Assembly (NCBI RefSeq): GCF_902498805.1
Contig: NZ_LR701604.1
Location: 1 to 64,000, forward strand
DNA from: Imperialibacter sp. EC-SDR9
Lineage (GTDB): Bacteria > Bacteroidota > Bacteroidia > Cytophagales > Cyclobacteriaceae
DNA length: 64,000 nt
Reading direction: 5' to 3'
Positions 32,647 through 39,925 of this stretch are shown piece by piece; position 1 is the stretch's first letter, and each line of letters starts with the position of its first letter. Both the position numbers and the translations under genes were made by a program. The notes beneath the pieces were generated by a model that searched no databases, had not been told where the DNA came from, and saw only the letters and a list, made by a program, of their open reading frames with translations.

Positions 32647-35511
32647 AAGACCTGCCAAAACTAATGCCATCATAATAAAGAGAGGGTGAGAGTCCCTTTC
32701 TTCTAAATTTCCATAATAAACAAATGAAGCCCATCTTGCCGGATGGGCTGTTTTGTAATCAGATTTCGAGACCAGTTTCTTTCTTGCTTCATATAGCGCC
32801 ATTAGCGGTGGTTCGCCAGTTCGCATCGCTCGATAGAACGCACCCATAATTTCAACCGAAGCATCGTCATCAGTTCTCCAAAGACTTTGAATTACCGCCC
32901 TGGCCCCGGATAATCTAAAGGCCCTTCCCAAGCTTAATATACCCTCCCCTTTAACCGACTTTCCAAAACCACTCTGACAAGCACTAAGCACCACGAGCGG
33001 GGAATTCGTTTTTTCATTGTGTAGTTGATTCGAATAAACCTTCAATTCCCGACCTTCTTTGTTAGCAAAACTTAGATAGGAGCCAAAAATAGATAAAGTG
33101 TCTGTGCCTCCGTGTACTGCGACATGAAGGATTTTGTTTGTGTTGAGATTCTTAAGCAAATCGTCCCGAGATGCGTCATAAACGAACTCGCCTTCCCAGT
33201 ATCGTCGTATTAAATCAAGCTCTTTCTTTGATCCCGGAAGATTATTGGTGCGGGTTTTTGACAAATTGTAGTATCCCAACCCAACAACTTCTTCAGCGCT
33301 CACCCGCTCATGGCCTGAAGCGATCATCAATTGAGAACTGAAGGAGTAGGCGATTGGAGCAGCAAACAACAAATACTTGAAGGTGTTAAATCCATCACTT
33401 GAACCTGGCTCAGCAGTGAGTAGTACCTCGAATGGCAAAAAAGCCAGGGGTCCGTCTGGAACCAGATATAAAACTTGTGCAAACTCAAGATGGTCGAGAA
33501 AGGCGTTATTGAATAGCATGGAGGATAACTTAAACGCAGATGCAGAGAAAAGTTCCGGTTGCTGCTTATTTGCCGTCAAAATACCCAGCACTGTGGCCAG
33601 CTCACTGCCCACTTGATTGACATCAGCAACCTTTTTTACAACAAAATCGTCACCATCATAAGACATGCAATAAATGGAGTTTGCCCCCCAAAAAAACTCT
33701 GCGTAGTAAGACGAAGACGACGATAAAAATCTGGATAGCTGGTCAAGACTCCCAAGATTGTTTTGCAAATCAATATTACTGAACTGTGGATAGTTAGATG
33801 AAAGGACGGTAGAAATACTGTCAAGTTTGCTCCTTACAAACTGCCTTCGCACAATCATCGGCTTGTTGATAGTTTTTTCTGTTGACAAGTCTTCAAATGC
33901 CGCCCACAAGGTTTCATACTTTTTAAGTGAGTCGAGCAGGCCCGGTTCGACGCCATTTCCTTCCCTTCTTGTTCCTAAAAGTATTTCTTCCAATAACTGG
34001 ACAGATTTGCTCATTTGAAGTATTTTAAAAATCCTCTCCAACATCCGTTTACGGTCGGATGCAATAGCCATGCGAGCATAACATATGTCGAGGCCCAGCT
34101 CAAACACCTTCTTCATGTCACTGAACATGTACATCTTTGTCATATCTCCAGAATAGATTTCTCTTCTTGACAAGAGTAAGTTCTCTAATTCGTTGTAATA
34201 GAAAAACACATCATCATTTAAGACACCACTTGTGCTCTCGAGGCTTTTCTTGTGAAGGTATACCCCTTTCCGATACATAAAGGTGAATAGGCTATTACTA
34301 TATAACACAGTGTCAAAGGGAGGATTTTCGCTAACTCCAAAGTTTTCAAAGGTAGGGTGGGCCGCAACAATCGCCTTTTGAATAAAGTAGAGCGCCGAAT
34401 CATTATTCTTCATTTTGTGATGGAACTCAGCTAATCCGCCATATGCCCACCCTACATCATCGTGTTTTAAACCAACAAGGGATGTCTTCAGAGATAGGTT
34501 TTCGTTAAAATAATAGCGTGCAGAATCGTAATTTTTCTGATCCAGAAAGAAATTTGCCAAATTCAAACTAAACCATGACGATTCCAGAGACTTTTGTCCT
34601 GCAACCCGGGCCGCCAAAGATTTACCACGTTGGAGCACCTGATAAGCCAAATCTGGCACCCCGGCTTTTTTATAGCCACTGGCACAATTGTTATAATAGT
34701 TGATTAAACTTCTACTATTAACGCCATTTCTTTCAATTTCCTGATCAATCGCTTTTTCGTAAAAATCCGTGGCGTCACCGAAACGTTCAGCGTTGTAATA
34801 GAGGTTACCCAACGCCACGAGGCAATCATTGACAAGCTGACCCCACTGGTTATTCTGAGCAATCGAGAGGGACTCCAAAAAACAAGATTTAGCACTTTCA
34901 AGGTCATATTTATCCTGATAGAGAGTTCCGAGCGAGTAGGAAGCGTCGGCATAGAAAATCGATTTTGGTGAATGCGACCTAACGAGATCCATCAGTTTTT
35001 CAGCTTCCCGCAACCCTTCTCTGCTTTTAGCAAGTCGCCACCAGTACGTCAGCACTTTGTAGTGAACTGCGAAAAAAAGTGGAACCTTTTTTTCCGTATA
35101 AGACTGCCTTAAAACTATTTCCGCCCTGTTCAAAGTGACAACAACGCTATCATTTTCCCGTTCTCTAAAATGATAAATACCCTTAGCCAATAGCCAATTT
35201 CCTTTAAGATAAGCATCACCTTTCCTCTCAACCGGCTCCTTCAGAGTCCTGAGCATTTTCAGTCCTTTCTCCAACTCTCTGTTGTGAAAGTGTGTTCGAG
35301 CTTCGTAAACATCCAGCAACAACCCGGCCTCATGCGACAAGCGCTGCTTGCGCAGGTTTTTGATGATGGGATATGCTTTCTCTTGATTAAGCGTAAAAAT
35401 CAGCGAATCCACCTTCTCCAAATCCTTCCTGATCAATTCGAAATCAGGCGGCTGGGCGGACAAGGAAAAGAATAGGCAAACCAAGGCACACGTAAGGCAG
35501 GTGAGTCGCAT
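32614..35511 (-). CDS. Membrane-anchored TPR-CHAT caspase-like peptidase (965 aa)
   Basis: The signal peptide MRLTCLTCALVCLFFSLSAQ is followed by many tetratricopeptide repeats (about residues 60-480, e.g. GNLYYNAERFGDATDFYEKA). A linker leads to a CHAT peptidase domain (about 650-930) with His800 in HVAVHGGTDT and Cys845 in LSACQSGFGKSVKGEGILSL. A C-terminal TM helix (about 940-961, PLFIMMALVLAGLLFFLYII) ends in basic residues IRKR. The TPR and CHAT parts therefore lie in the periplasm on an inner-membrane anchor. It converges on the sigma/anti-sigma/lipoprotein operon. A protease acting on the anti-sigma's outer domain is an appealing but untested idea. Confidence 0.87.
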   Translation of the reverse strand: MRLTCLTCALVCLFFSLSAQPPDFELIRKDLEKVDSLIFTLNQEKAYPIIKNLRKQRLSHEAGLLLDVYEARTHFHNRELEKGLKMLRTLKEPVERKGDAYLKGNWLLAKGIYHFRERENDSVVVTLNRAEIVLRQSYTEKKVPLFFAVHYKVLTYWWRLAKSREGLREAEKLMDLVRSHSPKSIFYADASYSLGTLYQDKYDLESAKSCFLESLSIAQNNQWGQLVNDCLVALGNLYYNAERFGDATDFYEKAIDQEIERNGVNSRSLINYYNNCASGYKKAGVPDLAYQVLQRGKSLAARVAGQKSLESSWFSLNLANFFLDQKNYDSARYYFNENLSLKTSLVGLKHDDVGWAYGGLAEFHHKMKNNDSALYFIQKAIVAAHPTFENFGVSENPPFDTVLYSNSLFTFMYRKGVYLHKKSLESTSGVLNDDVFFYYNELENLLLSRREIYSGDMTKMYMFSDMKKVFELGLDICYARMAIASDRKRMLERIFKILQMSKSVQLLEEILLGTRREGNGVEPGLLDSLKKYETLWAAFEDLSTEKTINKPMIVRRQFVRSKLDSISTVLSSNYPQFSNIDLQNNLGSLDQLSRFLSSSSSYYAEFFWGANSIYCMSYDGDDFVVKKVADVNQVGSELATVLGILTANKQQPELFSASAFKLSSMLFNNAFLDHLEFAQVLYLVPDGPLAFLPFEVLLTAEPGSSDGFNTFKYLLFAAPIAYSFSSQLMIASGHERVSAEEVVGLGYYNLSKTRTNNLPGSKKELDLIRRYWEGEFVYDASRDDLLKNLNTNKILHVAVHGGTDTLSIFGSYLSFANKEGRELKVYSNQLHNEKTNSPLVVLSACQSGFGKSVKGEGILSLGRAFRLSGARAVIQSLWRTDDDASVEIMGAFYRAMRTGEPPLMALYEARKKLVSKSDYKTAHPARWASFVYYGNLEERDSHPLFIMMALVLAGLLFFLYIIRKR

Positions 35512-35966
35512 CTATTGATTAGTCAATTAATCAGGTTGAGATCAATATATAAATTGCCAAAATACTATGACCATTCAAAGGGGATTGGACGGATGTGGGA
35601 CATTTAGTTTGAAGAATAGGACTCAACCAATTCAATATTGCAATAAAAGGCCAGAAACATCTCCTCTCCTGGCTTTTTCACACCTGCTGTTATGTTGCAG
35701 CAGCTTTGAATCACATCCCAGCAATACTGACTCAATCTGGTTGATCATACCGTTCCTGACACATACAATAAAAACTTATGGGGTCTCCCCGGCATCGGTC
35801 AACTCCGGTCTTCCGTCTCCGGTCTCCCAACTCCATCTCCCATTCATCACCTCCAAACTCTCCCACTCATTCCTCTCCTACTTTAATACACAAACCCCTT
35901 TCCACTCCCAACCCTTTTTCGTAAAATGAAGGATATTTAGAAAACGCTTAATCTTTTTATCCTACT
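35512..35966. other. 455-bp intergenic region with pyrimidine-rich tract
   Basis: No credible gene is seen; the 120-codon open frame here has atypical composition and no domain. 35645-35678 has a possible hairpin (AAAAGGCCAG / CTGGCTTTTT). About 35790-35915 is strongly C/T-rich on the plus strand (for example GGTCTCCCAACTCCATCTCC), unlike neighbouring DNA. Promoters for the two divergent genes (CHAT, minus; GMC, plus) must lie here. Confidence 0.5.
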
Positions 35967-37703
35967 ATGTCCGCATTTCAAATCAAAGAAGTCCCCGAGG
36001 AGTACGATGTGGTAATCGTCGGCTCAGGCGCTGGTGGCGGTATGTCTGCCAAAGTGCTTACCGAGGCTGGCGCCAAAGTGCTCATGCTGGAGGCTGGCCC
36101 CCATTTCGACTCCGCCAAGGGCGATATGTTCAAATGGAATTACTCTTCTCCACGCCGTGGTGCTGGCACCAAAGAAAGAGCATTTGGTGAGTTCGATGCT
36201 GCCTTCGGTGGCTGGGAGCTGGAGGGCGAGCCCTACACTCGCACCAAAGGCACAGAGTTCGACTGGTTCCGCTCCCGTATGCTGGGTGGCCGCACCAACC
36301 ACTGGGGCCGTATCTCCCTGCGCTTTGGCCCCAACGACTTCAAGCGAAAAAGCATAGATGGCCTCGGCGACGACTGGCCAATCTCTTACGACGACATTAA
36401 GCCCTACTACGACAAGGTGGATGATCTTGTGGGCGTTTTCGGTTCAAAAGAAGGCATCTACAACGAACCCGATGGCAACTTCCTGCCCCCTCCCAAGCCT
36501 CGTGGCTACGAGCTGCTGGTAAAAAAAGCGTGTGACGAGATCAAAATACCAGTGATTCCTTCCCGCCTATCCATATTAACTCAGCCGCACAACGGGCGAG
36601 CCGCCTGTCACTACTGCTCGCAGTGTAACCGGGGTTGCAGCACACACTCCAACTTCTCTTCGCCCTCAGTGTTGATCGGGCCTGCATTGGCTACCGGCAA
36701 CCTAACCATTCTGAATGGTGCCATGGCCAGAGAAGTGACTACCGACAAAGAAGGAAAAGCCACAGGTGTAAGCTATGTGAGCAAAGAAGACGGGCTGGAC
36801 TACCACGTAAAAGGCAAGATCGTGATCCTGGCTGCCAGCGCCTGCGAGTCGGGCCGACTGATGATGAATTCCAAGTCGTCGGTACATGCTAACGGCCTCA
36901 GCAACAGCAGCGGCATACTTGGACACTACATTACAGACTCTACCGGTGCTTCCCGCTCGGCGCTAATTCCTGCCCTGCTGGATGGCATCCCTCACAATGA
37001 AGACGGCGTAGGCGGATTGCACGTGTATACTCCCTGGTGGCTCGACAACAAGAAACTGGACTTTGCCAGGGGTTATCACATCGAAATTTGGGGTGGCCGT
37101 GATATGCCAGGCTATGGCTATATGTCGGGTATTGAAAACCTCAACAAGCACCTGAAGCTTCCTGACGGCAAGACTCGCCCCAGCGGGGGTGGCTATGGCG
37201 CTCAGCTGAAGCAGGATGCCCGCACGCTCTACGGCGCCACTGTGGGCTTCTCTGGTCGTGGCGAATCTATTGCCCGCTACGACAACTACTGTGAAATTGA
37301 TCCGAATGTCGTTGATAAATGGGGCATCCCAGTGCTACGGTTCAACTACACATGGAGCGACCATGAGATCAAGCAGGTGAAGCACATGCAGGATACCTTC
37401 GAGGAGATTCTGACCACCATGGGAGGTATTTTCACGGGGCCAAAACCCGGCCCTGAAAGCAACTATGGCATTGCGGCTCCTGGGCGTATCATCCACGAGG
37501 TGGGTGCCACCCGCATGGGCAACGACCCTAAATCCAGTGTGCTGAATGCCTACTGTCAGGCGCATGAAGCTAAAAACGTTTTTGTTTGCGATGGAGGGCC
37601 TTTTGTATCGCAGGCCGACAAGAACCCTACGTGGACCATTCTGGCGTTGAGCTGGAGAACTTGTGATTACATCATTGATCAGATGAAACAACAAAACCTT
37701 TAA
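35967..37703 (+). CDS. GMC-family FAD dehydrogenase, large subunit (578 aa)
   Basis: Rossmann FAD motif DVVIVGSGAGGGMSAKVLTE (about residues 14-33) and the C-terminal GMC block (GATRMGNDP, then DGGPFVSQADKNPTWTILAL) identify a glucose-methanol-choline oxidoreductase. Cysteines 214, 217, 220 and 224 form CX2CX2CX3C, seen in multi-subunit FAD dehydrogenases that pass electrons through an Fe-S cluster (inference). No signal peptide is seen; the small subunit encoded 5 bp downstream carries a Tat signal, so the complex is probably exported by hitch-hiking. With the DUF1080 gene nearby, a sugar 3-dehydrogenase making 3-keto-glycosides is the best guess. Confidence 0.88.
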   Translation: MSAFQIKEVPEEYDVVIVGSGAGGGMSAKVLTEAGAKVLMLEAGPHFDSAKGDMFKWNYSSPRRGAGTKERAFGEFDAAFGGWELEGEPYTRTKGTEFDWFRSRMLGGRTNHWGRISLRFGPNDFKRKSIDGLGDDWPISYDDIKPYYDKVDDLVGVFGSKEGIYNEPDGNFLPPPKPRGYELLVKKACDEIKIPVIPSRLSILTQPHNGRAACHYCSQCNRGCSTHSNFSSPSVLIGPALATGNLTILNGAMAREVTTDKEGKATGVSYVSKEDGLDYHVKGKIVILAASACESGRLMMNSKSSVHANGLSNSSGILGHYITDSTGASRSALIPALLDGIPHNEDGVGGLHVYTPWWLDNKKLDFARGYHIEIWGGRDMPGYGYMSGIENLNKHLKLPDGKTRPSGGGYGAQLKQDARTLYGATVGFSGRGESIARYDNYCEIDPNVVDKWGIPVLRFNYTWSDHEIKQVKHMQDTFEEILTTMGGIFTGPKPGPESNYGIAAPGRIIHEVGATRMGNDPKSSVLNAYCQAHEAKNVFVCDGGPFVSQADKNPTWTILALSWRTCDYIIDQMKQQNL

Positions 37704-37708
37704 TCAAC

Positions 37709-38341
37709 ATGGAACCAATTAGCAGAAGAGATTCCCTTAAATATATTACGTTAGCCTCCCTGTCCGCCACCGCATTGATTGCCTGCGAACCAGGAAAGGA
37801 AGGCGAAATGGCTGAACATGTGCACCCGACAGAAATGCCGGAGGGCTATGCCAACCTTACCCCTGAGGTGATGGAAATGCTTAATCAGAAGTTTTTCACC
37901 GACGAAGAAAGACAAATGGTGAAGGTGCTGGCCAACCTTGTCATCCCTGCCGACGATAAGTCAGGAAGCGCAGAAGATGCCCTTACAACAGAATTCATTG
38001 AATTCACTTTGATCGACAGAGAATATATGCAAACGCCTATACGTGGTGGACTGCGCTGGATGAACATTGAAAGCACAAAACGTTTCGGCAAGAACTTCAC
38101 TTCTATTTCGGAAGCAGAACAAAAGCAGATACTCGACGATATTGCCTACCCACAAACTGCCAGCCCTGTTTTCAGCCAGGGGGTAGCCTTTTTCAGCACC
38201 TTCCGCAGCCTGGTGCTTACAGGCTTTTTCTCCAGCAAACTGGGAGTGGAAGACCTGCAGTACATGGGCAACCGCCCCACAGTGTGGAACGGTGCTCCGC
38301 AGGAGTGGCTGGATCGACTTGGCGTAAGCTACGATGCTTAA
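37709..38341 (+). CDS. Gluconate 2-dehydrogenase subunit 3 family protein, Tat-exported (210 aa)
   Basis: The N-terminus is a Tat-type signal (SRRDSLKYITLASLSATALI) running into a lipobox-like IAC at Cys26. The mature part (FFTDEERQMVKVLANLVIPA, then LTTEFIEFTLIDREYMQ) is the gluconate_2-dh3 fold. In characterised enzymes this small subunit is needed for export and maturation of the GMC-type catalytic subunit. It starts 5 bp after the GMC gene, a conserved two-gene order. It makes the dehydrogenase a periplasmic complex feeding electrons to a cytochrome or quinone. No cytochrome gene is in the window. Confidence 0.88.
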   Translation: MEPISRRDSLKYITLASLSATALIACEPGKEGEMAEHVHPTEMPEGYANLTPEVMEMLNQKFFTDEERQMVKVLANLVIPADDKSGSAEDALTTEFIEFTLIDREYMQTPIRGGLRWMNIESTKRFGKNFTSISEAEQKQILDDIAYPQTASPVFSQGVAFFSTFRSLVLTGFFSSKLGVEDLQYMGNRPTVWNGAPQEWLDRLGVSYDA

Positions 38342-38416
38342 GCAGGTGCGTGAAATACGCACCAGAACGGGGTGGGGCATTGAAGCACGTCCTACCGGAT
38401 TAAATTTACAAATGAA

Positions 38417-38561
38417 TTTAGGGTGTGTCTCACACTCTATTTCATTTCCAACCCTGCGTTTGTTGATTTATTTTTTACATCCCATTTTAAGTGTAGTGTC
38501 AGGGTGTGTCTTCACACCCTTCCGTTTCATCTTGTTCGTGAGTGTGTCCCTACACCCTAAA
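38417..38561. repeat. Cluster of GGGTGTG palindromes
   Basis: Three related dyads occur in 145 bp: TTTAGGGTGTGTCTCACACTC (38417), a perfect hairpin AGGGTGTG-TCTT-CACACCCT (38501-38520), and GTGAGTGTGTCCCTACACCCTAA at the right. The outer TTTAGGGTGTG and ACACCCTAA are also inverted. They lie between the dehydrogenase subunit and DUF1080 genes, and could attenuate or stabilise the transcript, or be REP-like repeats. Confidence 0.55.
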
Positions 38562-38582
38562 TAACCCTTAAACCAACCAGCA

Positions 38583-39422
38583 ATGAATATTTTAAAATAC
38601 AAGGCATTTACAGCCACCCTTCTTGTCATCGCTTATAGCTGCTCTTCGCCTCAAAAACAAGCTGAGCAGGTAACTGAAACCCAACAGCCGGAATGGCAGC
38701 AGCTTTTCAACGGCAAAGACCTTGAAGGTTGGATTCCGAAGATCAGCGGACATCCAGTCAATGACAACTTCGGCAACACCTTCCGGGTGGAAGACGGACT
38801 GCTCACAGTTGCTTACGACCAGTACGACTCCTTCCGTTACCAGTACGGGCACCTGTTTTACAAAGAGAAATTCTCAAAATATATCATCGCCACTGAATAC
38901 CGCTTCGTAGGTGAGCAGGCCACCGGCGGCGAAGGCTGGGCAGAACGAAACAGTGGCATCATGGTGCATGGCCAGGATCCTGCCACCATGACGGTGGAAC
39001 AAGACTTTCCCATCTCTATCGAAGTGCAACTCCTGGGCGGATTGGGTAGCGGTAAAAGACCTACGGCCAACCTTTGCACGCCCGGCACACATGTGTTTCT
39101 CGGCGACTCCCTGTTTACCGACCACTGCATCAACTCCACTTCACCTACTTTCGACGGTAAAGTGTGGGTAAGAGTGGAAACACTTGTACTGGGCGACTCG
39201 CTGATCCGGCACTATGTAAATGGCATGAATGTGCTTGAATATACCAAACCTCAGGTAGGTGGTGGCGTGGTCAACGGCTTCGACCCGGCAGCCAAACACG
39301 ACGGCATGGCCCTGACTGAAGGCTGGATTTCCCTGCAAAGCGAAAGCCACCCCATCCAATTCAGAAAAGTGGAGCTGATGAACCTGGAAGGTATGGAAGT
39401 GCCGGAGCGGTATCGGAAGTAG
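38583..39422 (+). CDS. DUF1080 / 3-keto-disaccharide hydrolase domain lipoprotein (279 aa)
   Basis: The lipoprotein signal ends at YSC (Cys20). The mature protein is a single jelly-roll DUF1080 domain: WQQLFNGKDLEGWIPKISGH opens it, then ERNSGIMVHGQDP, LCTPGTHVF and the closing GWISLQSESHPIQFRKVELM. DUF1080 proteins act on 3-keto-glycosides after oxidation at C3, and the family name 3-keto-disaccharide hydrolase reflects this. The adjacent GMC dehydrogenase pair would supply that oxidation. The spacing of 241 bp with palindromes suggests differential expression within the module. Confidence 0.87.
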   Translation: MNILKYKAFTATLLVIAYSCSSPQKQAEQVTETQQPEWQQLFNGKDLEGWIPKISGHPVNDNFGNTFRVEDGLLTVAYDQYDSFRYQYGHLFYKEKFSKYIIATEYRFVGEQATGGEGWAERNSGIMVHGQDPATMTVEQDFPISIEVQLLGGLGSGKRPTANLCTPGTHVFLGDSLFTDHCINSTSPTFDGKVWVRVETLVLGDSLIRHYVNGMNVLEYTKPQVGGGVVNGFDPAAKHDGMALTEGWISLQSESHPIQFRKVELMNLEGMEVPERYRK

Positions 39423-39431
39423 GAAGTAATC

Positions 39432-39498
39432 TCACGCAAGTCGCAAAGCTCGCAAAGAATCTGCGCTTCTCCCTTTGCGCCTCTGCGACTTTGCGTGA
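39432..39498. repeat. Long imperfect inverted repeat (TCACGCAAnGTCGC)
   Basis: TCACGCAAGTCGCAAAGC (from 39432) is inverted in CTCTGCGACTTTGCGTGA (39481-39498). The arms are joined by GCAAAG-rich sequence. The unit follows the DUF1080 stop by 10 bp and resembles interspersed ACGCAAAGTCGC hairpins common in Bacteroidota intergenic DNA. It may act as a terminator for plus-strand transcription. Confidence 0.6.
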
Positions 39499-39514
39499 AA
39501 CAAAACCTGGCGGA

Positions 39515-39600
39515 CGCCAGCATCAGGATGGGGCTGCACCAGCATCCTGGTTTATGCCGCCCTTTCAGGGGCGCCCGGCTCAGGGCTTGGAAGTGTCACC
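39515..39600. repeat. Interspersed REP-like repeat, copy A
   Basis: ATCAGGATGGGGCTGCACCA (39520-39539) recurs exactly in the repeat region at 43475-43500. The stretch GCCCTTTCAGGGGCGCCCGG CTCAGGGCTTG (39558-39589) recurs in inverted orientation near 46780-46830. This is one member of a dispersed family; it is not coding. Confidence 0.6.
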
Positions 39601-39643
39601 ACTATTCGATCTTAATGCCTCATTTAGACCAAAAAAACTGATC

Positions 39644-39802
39644 TCATTTCAAAAGAAAATAACCAAATACTAGTAGGAGAATTGATATTCCAATCATTCT
39701 GACCCTTGTGATATTGTCAGAGGTGTCTTTATACCTGATCCCCATGACAAACATCAATATTGAACAAATAAGTACTAAAACACCTAATATTTTAGTTCCC
39801 AT
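39644..39802 (-). CDS. Small two-helix membrane protein (52 aa)
   Basis: Reading from ATG at 39802 (minus strand) with a good AGGAAG ribosome-binding site gives MGTKILGVLVLICSILMFVM and, after a short polar turn (RYKDTSDNITRVR), a second hydrophobic helix ending in FGYFLLK. Two TM helices in 52 residues fit a real small membrane protein. No family recognised. A longer reading to 39856 has no better start signal. Expression is unproven. Confidence 0.5.
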   Translation of the reverse strand: MGTKILGVLVLICSILMFVMGIRYKDTSDNITRVRMIGISILLLVFGYFLLK

Positions 39803-39925
39803 CTTTCTTCCTTTTGAGTTCTGTTTCCATATCTGTCGTATTTCTGACACTATCAAAAAATTACTATATCCCGCAAGGGTATGGGCACTTTCAGTGCGTG
39901 AAATAAATCCTCGGCGTGAGCGCTC

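Noticed and set aside
35567-35929. A 120-codon open frame in the CHAT/GMC gap.
   Set aside because: Composition is dominated by the C/T-rich tract (Ser, Pro, Leu, Phe), without domain or plausible ribosome-binding site.
38334-38564. A 76-codon open frame after the dehydrogenase subunit.
   Set aside because: It reads through the GGGTGTG palindromes and has no sensible composition or domain.
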